Shown one piece after another: positions 46,627-57,420 of a stretch of DNA of 64,000 nt. Under the pieces are notes generated by a model. The model saw only the letters and a list, made by a program, of their open reading frames with translations. It had not been told where the DNA came from and made no database searches. Source of the stretch: Geosiphon pyriformis (taxonomy: Eukaryota > Glomeromycota > Glomeromycetes > Archaeosporales > Geosiphonaceae). The position numbers were made by a program, and so were the translations under genes. The stretch covers positions 64,812 through 128,811 of the forward strand of contig JAAOMT010000349.1 of assembly GCA_016748015.1 (NCBI GenBank), in the 5' to 3' direction. Within the stretch, counting starts at the first letter, position 1. The number at the start of each line of letters is the position of its first letter.

Positions 46627-46782
46627 TTAATTTTTAATGTATTGAAAAAGTGTTTTCTTAAAAGCTATGATTCCATTGCATATTTCAAATTGTTGTTTGC
46701 AGTGTGTGTAAATCGATTAATAGTACTCTAAGATTGTGATGTCTGAGGCGGTCGCCACTTTGAATTTGTTGTTGTGTTATTT
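46627..46782 (-). other. Element F 5' leader
   Basis: Short leader between primer-binding site and gag on the minus strand. It contains the ATG at 46672 followed by a TAG where a Gln codon is likely. No other structure was noted. Confidence 0.45.
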
Positions 46783-46800
46783 CCGTGGAAGAGCACCAAA
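46783..46800 (-). promoter_or_regulatory. Primer-binding site, element F
   Basis: TTTGGTGCTCTTCCACGG on the minus strand, directly after the 5' LTR. It shares only TTTGGTGCT with X, C and D. Primer tRNA not assigned. Confidence 0.6.
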
Positions 46801-47391
46801 TGTTACCGGAAGTTTTTGGTCTCTTTTCTTAAATGTTGTTGATGCTTGTTTGCTGTGAATTCACGTTTTCTGGATGTGGTTGAACCTCCAGTAACTGAAT
46901 TTATCTTCAAATTATCTCCTATAATTTTGAACTGCTGGGCTTATAAGTGGAATGGCCAATTTCATGCCAGTTACTTTGTGTAGTTACATTGTAGTAAACG
47001 TCAACTCTTTCCCAAGAATTGCTCATCTGGAAGCTCACTAAAAATGTGTAGTTATTTTGCTGTGAAAGTCAACTCTTCTACAGGAATCCCGTCTGTAGAC
47101 TACCCTAATAATAGTAATAAGAAAATAAAAGAAAATAAAAGAAATGTAAAAGAAATAGAATTTTGTCGAGGGAAATGTTTTCTATTCAGGCCTGGAGTCA
47201 CTAACAGTTTACTGAAATTGGTAGCTAATCAATTTCGAAATGTTAATTGGGTTTTGGGGATTTTCCAAGTACAATAATTAAAGAATCTGGTTTTTTGAAT
47301 TATTTGATATTTATTTTTTTTTGTGTGTATAAGAACGGTTTTAAGAGATAAATCTAAAGTAAGATACATTTTCTCAAAGAGAGAAGCTCTT

Positions 47392-47400
47392 CTTTTATAC
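47392..47400 (-). promoter_or_regulatory. Predicted TATA box, LTR3
   Basis: GTATAAAAG on the minus strand, about 50 bp downstream of the six-box array, present in all three LTR3 copies. Confidence 0.5.
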
Positions 47401-47449
47401 AACTTGTCATAATACTATTCTATGAACTTGAACTTTGCTATTTTCTACA

Positions 47450-47563
47450 ATTTCACTAAACTAAAGGTACATTTCAGCGAACTACAAGTTATTTCCGCGA
47501 ACTATTAGATATTTCGGTGAACTGTTAATTATTTTGGCAAATTTCTATAAATTTCGGCGAACT
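47450..47563. promoter_or_regulatory. Six-box U3 array, LTR3 right copy
   Basis: Same array as at 38704: ATTTCACTAAACT, ATTTCAGCGAACT, ATTTCCGCGAACT, ATTTCGGTGAACT, ATTTTGGCAAATT and ATTTCGGCGAACT at steps 21, 20, 20, 20, 20. Most of the differences between copies are CpG to TpG or CpA, while spacing is unchanged. Confidence 0.65.
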
Positions 47564-47784
47564 TTTGAATGTTACATAGTTTGGGGTATTGCATGATTGA
47601 TCATCACAATTAGGTTACATTTGTGTTGTGTACAATTTGGGTTATTAATTAAATGATAATTTCAGACATTCTTTGCTAATGTAATAAGTGATAATTTGAA
47701 ACGATAATATATGTTAATTAATAATAGGAATTATAAGATAGTTTTATGCTAAATGATATCTCTAATTTTGTCTGGTAACAAAGT

Positions 47785-48556
47785 ACAGAGAATATTAGTC
47801 CAACCAGATGAGATCTTACAAGATCTGAAACCAATCATAATCATTGGACCAAACACGTAAAATTGAACAATAAAAAGAAGATATAAAAACATAGTAAATG
47901 CAACAGAAGACTTCAAAAAAATGGAAATCACTAACAACATTTACTCATAAGCACAACAATTCTTCCAACTGATTCAACAACAGAACATAGAAATTATCAT
48001 CAATCAACAAACTATTCAATATCAAGATACCAGAAAGAGACTCAAATACAAAAATCAAAAAAAACAGAAAACACTATTGACAAAATGATTCTGAAAATAA
48101 AATTAGCAATAGAAAAACCAACAAGTGTCACCATATATTAAGAGTTGACTAGAAAAACGTAGAAATGGTGGATACATGAATTTCCAAGAAATTTTTGTTA
48201 TTTCTACTTGGGATGACACTTGAATATTCAAAACTTATACACAGATAAAACAAAATGATTATTTGACACAACAATACTGCAACAACTAGAACAATTTGTG
48301 GAAAAGAACAATCTAACAAAACATACAAGAGCTATCTATCGATTACATGCTAAATTCTAAAACAGACCAGAAATTTTACTTAATTCAGAAATGGACTTTA
48401 TTACAGTTAACCAAATGAGAAAAATAACCAACACCCAATTTGAAGAATTACAGAACAAAATAACACAAATAATTCTCAAAAAAGAAGTTCAAGAAATACT
48501 CAAAGATAGAGAATTAGAATTAGGAGATTTAAGAAATCTTGATGGAGCTCAATATT
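47785..48556 (+). pseudogene. Element D integrase tail and ORF3
   Basis: Continues D after element F. PDEILQDLKPIIIIGPNT closes the integrase (47805-47860). After a stretch with stops comes ORF3 (about 48100-48558): FPRNFCYFYLG, NIQNLYTDKTK, KNNLTKHTRAIYRLHAKF, NRPEILLNSEMDFITVNQM and the end LRNLDGAQY. Most stops are at likely Gln or Trp codons. It aligns along its length with C 57660-58119. Function unknown. Confidence 0.6.
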
Positions 48557-48572
48557 AAAAAGAAAAGAATAA
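48557..48572 (+). promoter_or_regulatory. Polypurine tract of element D
   Basis: AAAAAGAAAAGAATAA next to the 3' LTR start, preceded by GAGCTCAATATT. Confidence 0.65.
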
Positions 48573-49432
48573 TATTACTCATAGAATATAGAAAATATAC
48601 ATTAGCATAAATTAGCTAATCAGAAATAGCTATAGTAAATATAGAATTCCAGGATTTCTCTCAAGAAAAATTGCAGGATTCCAGAAATTTCAGGATTCTC
48701 ATACAAGAAATCGTAGAATTCCAGAATTTTAGGATTTCTCTTAAAAGAAATTACAAGATTACAGGAATTCTAAGATTTTTGGTGTGAAGAATTAAGAAAT
48801 TATGGAATTGAGAAATCTCAATTATGTATATATAGCAGTAGTGGTAAAAGCAGAAAAAAATGGAATCCAACAATTAAAAATCTTCTATCCACAAAAATAT
48901 TAAAATAAATAATTATTTACTATTTCAATTTACTCTTCACTATCAACACTTCATGTTAATATTAATTGATACTTAACCATATTGGAACAATAGCTCTTGA
49001 TTATGGCTATTAACAGAATTCTAATTTGCAATTGCTTTTGTTTATTTTTTTATTTTCTTTTATTTTCTTTTCTGGTTTTGATCTTATTGTTGTTATTAAT
49101 TAATTAAAAATTAAAGTGCTGAATTATTAACATTACAGATAGTTTGGTAAAAGACCCAGAAATAAGGATAAAAATATATTTATTAATGGATAGCTTACCA
49201 AAAAAGCATGACTGTCAGATTAAACCAGCCACTATACTGAAAACAGAAATTAAAAAAACCATTCAGAAACCAACCACATCATTATCAAATTTCTGTCTAT
49301 TATACAAAAAACTCAACTTTAAAAACCTTCAAATATAACCAATATACCAGTATTACTTATATTATTAAGATATTGAGCACCAAGTTATGGATTTGTTATT
49401 TGATTTGAGATCCCAAATAATCATTTGTAACA
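48573..49432 (+). repeat. LTR2, element D 3' LTR
   Basis: 860 bp, TATTACTC to TAACA. It shows the same AGGATTCC/GGAATT array of about 40-bp period and TATGTATATATAG at 48823-48835. The right junction continues directly into C gag (TTACCAATACTATTAG). Confidence 0.9.
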
Positions 49433-51000
49433 TTACCAATACTATTAGAATTTTGATCACTGCCACCTTAACCAGATTTTGGAACAGCTGATCCATGAAA
49501 AATAACAGCATCAGAAGAAAAAAAAAAGAGGATTAGGAATTTAATTATCAAAATCTAATTCCAGAAAACCCAGAAATTAGAAATCTAAACAATCCAAACT
49601 CTGATAATATTAATCAGCAAAATCAGAACAATCAAAACCCCAATTTAATTAATCAACTAAACTTACCTCCAAAAATTGTCATTAATCAGCCACTTATTGA
49701 ACTAATTTAGCAACTATTTTAACAACTTCACTTACCACCAGCACAACAGCAACAACTAATCACACAAATGGCATATGCACCAATTGCAAAACTTAAAAAA
49801 TTCATAGGTGAAGAAAATAACATCCAAGTATGGCTCAATGACATAGAAAAAACCATTGTGGCTAATGAATAAAATAATATCTGAGCCATACAAGCCATTT
49901 TCTATTTTTTTCAAGATACTGCTGATTTATAGTATCAAAGTTTGGCACAGAAACCCCAAAATTTTAATAAATTTAAAACTGAATTCTTGAGATATTTTAG
50001 CAATAACAATAATATCAACCAATTAGCAAATACCTTTACCACTATTAAACAAGAAGACACAAAAGCAATCACCATTTACTTGGAACACTTCTACAGAAAT
50101 TTGCACCAAATCCAGGCAATACAGGCCGATTATTTCACAGTGCCACAAATTCTAAATTAATTTATTAGAGGTCTCTACAGTAGTATCTTCCAATGTGTAC
50201 GTCTATTGTATCCAATAGATTTTTAAGCTACCATTACAAACACCAGAGATTTTGAAGCAGCTGAACTTGAAGCCAATCATGCCCAAGCCATAAATTTAGT
50301 CATAAATGGATCATTTGACTTGGATTCCAAATTGAAACAACTCAGTGATTCTATTAATCAGAAATTAGAAGGATACTTAACTGACAATTATGCAATTTAT
50401 CAGCCATCTCAATGATGCAATAATTCCAGAAATATTAATCACTTCTAAAATTAGTTGTATCCTTTTTCATTATTATCCAATCAGTCATGGCAGCAAGAGA
50501 TGTGTATCTGCCATAATTGTGGTAAACAAAACCATTTAAAAATTGACTGCTAGTTTTATAACAATAACCCACAATTGAAAAATCAATATTAAAACTTTGA
50601 TTGCAGGTTTCAAACTCTAAATCAATATCCAAATTAGGATTAATACTCATCTCATTACACCCAAATGACACAATAGCCAATTTATCAACCACCTATATAT
50701 TAAGTTCCAATTTATTAGCTGACAACACTCATTATTTATCAACTATAGCTCTAACCTATCTACAGCCTCAAGTAATCTATCAACCCCAACAAAATTCAAT
50801 ACTGTCACAAAACTTACCTCAAAATGGAACCCAAAGACTGAAAATGACACAACAAAACTAAAAATCAGCAATAATAGTTCATCAACCAATTTCCAGTTTT
50901 TCAATCCAGCCATCAGAATTTTGACAACAAAATTCGAGCACTGGGTACACTCAAAACCCAAATGTCCAACACTATTTAAGTCTTCTGGTTATTCCAGAAA
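49433..51000 (+). pseudogene. Element C gag, C-terminal part
   Basis: Resumes the gag interrupted at 29613. Recognisable parts: MAYAPIAKLKKFIGEENNIQ (49770 onward), AQKPQNFNKFKTEFLRYFSN (49945-50005), IQADYFTVPQILN ending in a stop (50120-50160), and a complete zinc knuckle CHNCGKQNHLKIDC at 50505-50550. Ends in a Gln/Tyr-rich tail. Stops at former Trp (ADLWYQSL near 49930) and Gln codons. Confidence 0.75.
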
Positions 51001-51500
51001 ACACTTCATCCAACAACTGGGAATCCAACCAAAACAAATTACCTATTAACAATATTCCACTAGTTACTGTTATAGAAGATGAGTTACTCGCAGCTATATT
51101 TCTTTTCAAAATTAAAGAACTGTTAGAAACTTCTTTGTTTAGTAAAGCCACATTCAAAGAAAAATCTATCATGGTGATGTACACTAATGCTAAAATTGAT
51201 GGCCATTATATCAAACTAATCCTAAATAGTGGATCAGCTAACAATATCATCACAAGACAGTTCATAGACCAATTAAGTTACCGAGTTGATTGAGCTGCCA
51301 GTACAAAGATAATTATAGCTAATAAAGCCACCAAAACTCCAATTGGTGAAATAGATGACTTACCTATTAAAGTCAATGGCATCATTATACCAATCAAGAT
51401 ACTAGTTATAGAAGCCACTTAATATCAAGCACTCATTGGTAATAACTGGCTGTTTAAAACCAATACAGTACTCAATTGGACCACCCAAGAACTTTAATTA
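51001..51500 (+). pseudogene. Element C protease
   Basis: Retropepsin with LILNSGSANNIITRQF at about 51217-51262. The catalytic Asp is Asn and two Gly/Ser are Asn, all G to A on the coding strand. It continues through the full VLVIEAT-type block to YQALIGNNWLFKTN near 51425-51460, which is the undisrupted version of the site where C itself entered X. Inactive. Confidence 0.75.
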
Positions 51501-52424
51501 AGCCAGAATGACCAACATACAAGAGTACCAGCTACCTGTAGCCACTTTAAACCAACTACCATGTGACCACTAATTGAGCTAAAAGAAAAGAAAACTAAAC
51601 CCATTTGGGAAGTATATCAAGTTTTCTGGGCCAACAATGATTACAACAAGCTGCTGTCAGTACCTTTGTAAGACAAACAAAGAAAAAAAAAAAGAAAAGA
51701 AGAATCTACTTAGAACACTGACCAATTATCATGGATTGACAATGATCAAAGTGAGTTACCATCAATTTAAACCTGAGAAGAGAAGAGAAAAGGAAAGGAA
51801 AGGGAAAGCAAAAATACACAAGACCTCAATCCTATATATATCTCCTACTCAGCATCCCAACTGCCAACCAGCTACTGTTGACCCAAGCTTGTATGCATTG
51901 ATTGTGACAAGAAATTGTCAGCAATGGGCACATGCTATGGTGACAATAAGGAATACCCCATAGCAACCAAGTTTTATTGTCAACTATGCATTCTAAAATG
52001 CTTTAGACAACCAAAACAACAAGAAAAATGGAACAACAAATCATGTTTAATGTGTGGTAAAATACTGTTAGATAAGAAAATGTGGAACAACATTCTTGAG
52101 CAAAAAAGAACATGTGACAAATTGTGTCAATACGTGATTCTAATAAGTGACTAAATTAGAAAAGAGACACCAATAGAAGCCACTTAGAGAAGAGCAGTAA
52201 AATATCTGGATGGCTATTCACATGATAATAACAAAATATGGCAGATGTCGCTTACCAAAATTGAAGGTGCATTGCAAGAAAAAATCAGAATAATAAAAAA
52301 TAACACTCCAGACCTCATAGAACTTGATTGGAACCCAGAACCAGTCATAAATCTCTTGGATCCAAAACAATTCTACAAACATTACTAAAAATTAGCACTC
52401 ATTAAAGAAAAGCAAGAGCATCGC
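51501..52424 (+). pseudogene. Element C basic linker and Cys-rich region
   Basis: Lys/Glu-rich linker (51580-51810), then the Cys-rich region at 51880-52150: KLVCIDCDKKLSAMGTCYGD, FYCQLCILKCFRQ, CLMCGKILLDKKMW and CDKLCQYVI. It is the best-preserved copy of this block and shows ordered C-x2-C pairs. A helical stretch follows (LTKIEGALQEKIRIIKNNTP, 52250-52310). Confidence 0.65.
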
Positions 52425-53230
52425 TTGAAGCAATTGAACATTCAACTGTGTCAACACTGTCTAATTCTATGTGACTTTCAATATTGTAATAAGTGTAACC
52501 TTATTTACAATCCACCACCATGCATGATCTATACAATCCTGAAAGAAGAAAAACCAATTAGCAGCTGCATATTAGAATTGGAATCAACTTTTAATTCTGA
52601 TTCAAACTCTGACAATAACAACAACAAAAACAATGGTTTCAACTCTGCTCAATATGGCAATGAAATTAACAACAATTCAGACTCTAATTCAAACCCCAAA
52701 ACATATATTATACTCTCTGATCTTACCAAGAAACAGGAACTAAAATGGTTCAGCAATAAGATAAAGATATTATGCCAGAATGTGCACATGATACTGATAC
52801 AGAGTTTGATCTGAGATATTTAGGAAAAAATGCCATTACATTGAAACTACATTCATGCACTTATATTAATCTTAAGATAGCACTAAAAATCTCAGCAACA
52901 ACAATAGTTCAATTAGCATCTAGCAATAGTTTAGCAAAAAATGAAATCAACATTAGAGAAGGAATAATTGATGCAGAATATGTAAAAAATATCATTGCTA
53001 TGCTACAAAATGACTCAGAAAAGGCCTATATTATAGAGCCAAATGAAAAGATAACACAGGTAATATTCTTACCTCTGGTTAAAATAGCTTAATTAGTATC
53101 AGTAGAAAACAGAGAAGAATTAGGGATTACAGCTAGAAGTATATAGGGATTTGAATTCACAAGTAGAATAGATGTACCAATTAATATAGCAGAGGAAGAA
53201 GTTATTGACAAAGAAGAAATTATTTCCATC
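52425..53230 (+). pseudogene. Element C dUTPase
   Basis: Pieces 52425-52814 and 52772-53092. CQHCLIL-CDFQYCNKC, an Asn-rich linker, then dUTPase: EFDLRYLGKNA (motif 1), SNSLAKNEINIREGIIDAEY (motifs 2-3, Asp and Tyr kept), and ITQVIFLPL (motif 4). A stop near 53089 and a degraded motif 5 (SIZE as in X: ARSI-GFEFTSR) end it. Nearly the same sequence as X, as expected for the same family. Confidence 0.72.
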
Positions 53231-53269
53231 CGTCAAGTAATTTTTATTCTATTATATGACCAGTACATA

Positions 53270-54787
53270 TTAGCCATAAAAAGAAAAGTAAAAGATCAAG
53301 CTCAGTTGTTTAAAACAGAAGCAACTATGTGTAAATCAGAAGAAATTAGACTCATCAATCTCTACATACCAGTCAAAAGCACTAAAAACATCAAAATTCC
53401 AATATACAATATTATTGGAAATGTTATCAAAGTCCTAGAAGAAACTATTATCAGATATTTAACCACTGAAATTGAGGATCAACCACCAAATCACATTCCA
53501 GATTTTTCACAACTGTGCAAATATGTAGATATTACATCTTAAACAATATATGGACAAGAAGAATGTTATCTGCTCCAATCAGAACAATTGGAACAGATAA
53601 ACATAGGAAACTTAGACCCATTACAACATATGCAGCTTAAGATGTTGTTCAACAATTTCAATAACATCTTTGCCAGTGAAAATAAATTTGGCAGAACTAA
53701 TATTATCCAGCATTAAATCAAGACTAAAAATGCAATACCAATAAAATAACAAATATACAGAGTACCACTAGCCAGCCATGAGATCATTTGTTAAAAAATT
53801 AATTGAATGCTTGACAATAGTCTAATTCAGTCATTAATAAGCCTATAGTCATTATCAGTAGTATTAGTTCAGAAGAAAAATGGAAAAATCCACTTTTGTG
53901 TAAACTACTGAAAACTAAATAGAGTAACAAAAAGAAATAGTTACTTGACTCCAAAGATCCAAGAACTGTTTGATGCTTTTGGAGAAAAAAAATAGTTTTC
54001 AACTTTGGACTTAGACAGCAGTTACTAACAAGTAGCCATGAAACCAGAAGATAAAAAAAAAACAGCTTTCACAACATGAGAAAAGAATTTTAAGTTTGAA
54101 GTAATGCCATTTGGTTTGATGAATGCTCTAGCAACATTCTAATTGCTCATAAAAATTGTCTATACTAGACTACTGTGGAAATCAGTAATTGTTTACTTAG
54201 ATGACATCAATGTATTCTCTAAGACATTCGACAACTATCTACATTATTTTCAACAAGTATTTGAAAGGTTAAGAAGAACAGGATTGAAATTAAATACAAC
54301 CAAGTGTTTTTTCGGCAAGACAAAACTGAAATTTTTGGAACACATTATAAACAAAAACGGCATCAAAACAGATTTAGATAAAATTGCAATAGTAAAAAAC
54401 TCTTCAGTACTAACTAATTTGACAGAACTAAGAGCATTTTTAGGATTTGTGGACTATTATTGCCACTTTATCAAGAACTTTTCTAAACTAGCTCAACCAT
54501 TTTACCATCAACAAACCAAGAATTTGAAATACAAATGGACAGAAGCTCAACAAAAAGCTTTCGACATATTAAGAAAAAAGCTTATTCAAACTCCAGTATT
54601 GATGTATTCAGATTACAGCAAATCATTTATTATCACCACTAATGTATTAGGTTAAACATTGGGAGCAGTACTATCACAAAAGAAACCAGATAGAAAAAAA
54701 CATCCAGTAGCATATGCTAGCCAAAGTTTGAATCTAGCAAAAAAGAACTATGGAACACCAGCATTAAAATATTTAGCAATTTATTGA
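53270..54787 (+). pseudogene. Element C linker, reverse transcriptase and start of RNase H
   Basis: Linker at 53306-53542 and RT to 54791. Motifs: NYRKLNRVTK-like near 53905-53935, DLDSSY near 54008-54025, VMPFGLMNALATF near 54100-54138, VIVYLDDINVFSKT within the open piece 54143-54655 (YxDD intact), GLKLNTTKCFFGKTKLKFLE, and FVDYYCHFIKNFSKLA. RNase H starts with IITTNVLG, where the catalytic Asp is Asn (TDAS to TNVL). Cut at 54791 by a solo LTR3. Confidence 0.78.
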
Positions 54788-54791
54788 GCAG
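54788..54791. other. Target-site duplication of solo LTR3, left
   Basis: GCAG before the LTR, repeated at 55774-55777 after it. Confidence 0.75.
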
Positions 54792-55773
54792 TGTTACCGG
54801 AGGTTTTTGGTCTCTTTTCTGTAATGTTGTTAATACTTATTTGCTGTAAATTCACGTTTTCTGGATGTGGTTGAACCTCCAGTAACTGAATTTTTAACTT
54901 CAAATTATCTCCTATAATTTGAACTTGCTGGGCTTATGAATGAAATAGCCAATTCCATGCCAATTGCTTTATGTAGTTACGTTGTAGTAAATGTCAACTC
55001 TTTCCTAGGAATTGCTCATCTGGAAGCTCACTAAAAGTGTGTAGTTACTTTGCTGTGAAAGTCAACTCTTCTACAGGAATCTTGTCTGTAGGTTACTCTA
55101 ATGATTGTAATAAGAAAATAAAAGAAAATAAAAGAAATATAAAAGAAATAGAATTTTGTCAAGAGAAACGTTTTCTATCCAGGCCTGGAGTCACTAACAG
55201 TTTACTGAAATTGGTAGCTAATCAATTTCGAAATGTTAGTTGGGTTTTGGGGATTTTCCAAGTACAATAATTAAAGAATTTGGTTTTTTGAATTTATTTG
55301 ATATTTATTTCTTTTTGTGTGTATAGAAAGAGTTTTAAGAGATAAATCTAAAGTAAGATACATTTTCTCGAAGAAAAAAGCTCTTCTTTTATACAACTTG
55401 TCGTAACACTATTCTATGAACTTGAACTTTGCTATTTTCTAAAATTTCGCTGAACTAAAGATACATTTCGGCAAATTACAAGTTATTTTGGCGAACTATT
55501 AGATATTTCGGTGAACTATTAATTATTTCAGTGAATTTCTACAAATTTTGGTGAACTTCTGAATGTTACATAGTTTGGGGTATTGCATGATTGATCATCA
55601 CAATTAGGTTACATTTGTGTTGTGTACAATTTGGGTTATTAATTAAATGATAATTTCGGACATTTTTGCTAATGTAATAAGTGATCATTTGAAATGATAA
55701 TATATGCTAATTAATGATAGGAATTATAAGATAATTTTATGCTAAATAATATCTCTAATTTTGTCTGGTAACA
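54792..55773 (-). repeat. Solo LTR3
   Basis: 982 bp, TGTTA to TAACA, flanked by GCAG repeats and by RNase H reading on both sides. No internal region remains, so a full F-family element entered C and was later reduced by LTR-LTR recombination. The six-box array lies at 55444-55557 with the same spacing as in the F LTRs. Orientation matches the LTRs of F. Confidence 0.9.
55444..55557. promoter_or_regulatory. Six-box U3 array, solo LTR3
   Basis: Boxes start at 55444, 55465, 55485, 55505, 55525 and 55545; the first is ATTTCGCTGAACT. Steps are 21, 20, 20, 20, 20, identical to both F LTRs although the bases differ. Confidence 0.65.
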
Positions 55774-55777
55774 GCAG

Positions 55778-56130
55778 TTATATAATTGAGAGAATACTTG
55801 AGTCAAAAATTTAATATATACACAGACCATAAAAGATAGACTTCAATACAAAAGCAAAAATTTGGAAATAATTACTATGTCAAATAGAAAATAGAACTTT
55901 TACTATTTAATTATACAGTTTATTACAAAAAATAAAAAAAAAATGGGAATGCTAATAGTTTGTCAAGAATGAAACAAATTTAAGAACATTTTAACCCAAA
56001 AATATAACAAAATCTAAACAGCTAAAAACAAAAATATAACAAAAAAATAAATGCACAAAAATATTAATAACTCCAACACTATATAAATACTTAGTAGTTT
56101 AAAGAGAAATTATCTCTAAAAGAACAAAGC
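55778..56130 (+). pseudogene. Element C RNase H, second part
   Basis: Continues after the solo LTR: REYLSQKFNIYTDHK (55790-55835) and the NANSLSR-like end near 55945-55970. Several short frameshifts in A runs. A Lys-rich stretch leads to integrase. Confidence 0.65.
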
Positions 56131-56139
56131 CATATTAAA

Positions 56140-57420
56140 CAACAATCAAAATATTTTATCAACCATCAAAATATATTTTACCAAAAGAACAAAAAGAATT
56201 TAGATCAACCAACCAGAGTAATTACAGAACCAGAAAAAAAAACAATATTATTCAACATGCATTTAAATTCAATAGCAGGACATTTTCATAAAGAAGCAAC
56301 AATAAAAAGAACCAGAAAAAGATACTATTGGCCATTAATATACCTGGACATTATTCAATACATTCAAAGTTGTAATGGTTGTCAAAAAAGAGGAAGAACA
56401 AAACCCAGTGAGCCATTGAGACCAATTAAAGTAAAACAACCATTTAATCACATCAAAATTGACATAGTCAGACCATTAACCATAACCAGTAAAGGCAACA
56501 GATATATTGCAATAGCCATGAACTATCTCACAAAATGGCCAGAAGCAAAAGTCATTCAAAGGGCAGATGTACAATATGTTGCTGAATTCATTCATTAAGA
56601 TTTGATCTGTTAATACAAATGTCCAAAAAAATTATTATCTGACCAAGGAACTTATTTTGTGAATAGAACATTAACAGAATTAAGTCAAAAATTTGGGATA
56701 AAAAAACCATTATCATTACTATATCATCCACAAACCAATGGGCTAGTAGAAAAATTTAATAGAATATTGTGTAAAGCAATTGCCAAGATCAGTCAAAAAA
56801 ACCAAGACAAATAAAATTTGTTTATACTATCAATATTATTTGCTTACCAGACAATAAAAGAAGACACTACACAAGCAATACTATTTGAATTGGTATATGA
56901 TAGAACAGCAACATTACCAGTTAAAATAGAAATACAAACATATCCAACAGAACCAATAACAGAAGAGAATTTTCAAAAAACATTGTTGAAAAGAACATAT
57001 GACTTAATAAAGACACTAGAAAACAAATGGCGAAGAACAGCTGATAACATACAGAAGTCACAAAAAAAACAAAAAGAAAGACATGATAACCAACTACCAG
57101 ATAAACCAGTTGAATTCAAGATTGAAGACAAAGTACTCTTATATCATACCAAAGCAGAAAAACAATGAAGTGAAAAATTTAACCTCAAATGGGATGGACC
57201 ATTTCACATAGAAAAATTTTTTGGAAATAGAGCATATAAATTAAGATTAAACAACAAAATTTTAGTCAAAGCAGTACATAGTAATCAACTGAAACCATAT
57301 TACCATATAGTATCATCATCTACCAATAACATTTTACAACTAGAAGTACAATGAATACTAGTCTAACCAGATGAGATTTTACAAGATCTGAAACCAATCA
57401 TAGTTATTGACCCAAACACA
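56140..57420 (+). pseudogene. Element C integrase
   Basis: Open pieces 56257-56598 and 56818-57168. N-domain: HLNSIAGHFHKEATIKRTRK and CNGCQKRGR, a full H-H-C-C set. Core: HIKIDIVRPL (Asp), LLSDQGTYF (56630-56660, Asp) and NGLVEKFNRI (56738-56767, Glu), so D-D-E is complete. C-terminal domain: FKIEDKVLLYHTKAEKQ then a TGA for Trp, and PYYHI-like end. Stops remain at Gln codons (for example 56597). Confidence 0.8.

Larger units (their letters stand above)
38054..47780 (-). mobile_element. Element F, youngest Ty3/Gypsy retrotransposon
   Basis: Complete element of 9.7 kb on the minus strand with LTR3 at both ends and AAGT duplications. From its 5' end: LTR (47780-46801), primer-binding site, gag, protease, Cys-rich region, dUTPase, assembly gap, RT, RNase H, integrase, ORF3, polypurine tract, LTR. 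Gag to dUTPase lie in a single frame broken only by stop codons, several of which fit CGA to TGA or CAA/CAG to TAA/TAG. CpG sites remain common, unlike in X, C and D. Confidence 0.9.
46801..47780 (-). repeat. LTR3, element F 5' LTR
   Basis: 980 bp, TGTTA to TAACA. On the minus strand the order is U3 boxes (47563 to 47450), a TATA-like GTATAAAAG at 47400-47392, then R-U5. Boxes start at 47450, 47471, 47491, 47511, 47531 and 47551. This is the promoter-bearing copy of F. Confidence 0.9.
29614..49432 (+). mobile_element. Element D, Ty3/Gypsy retrotransposon nested in C gag
   Basis: LTR2 pair at 29614-30466 and 48573-49432, flanked by TCAC (29610-29613) and TTAC (49433-49436), a duplication differing by one C/T. 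Internal order: gag, protease, Cys-rich region, dUTPase, RT, RNase H, integrase, [element F], ORF3, polypurine tract. It splits C gag exactly: text left of 29613 and right of 49433 joins into a continuous match to the gag of X and D. Confidence 0.88.

Noticed and set aside
47044-47277. 77-codon frame in LTR3, also at 55037-55270
   Set aside because: LTR3 copies are nearly identical, so conservation is uninformative. The third copy is broken by a CGA to TGA change, and the frame is antisense to the element.
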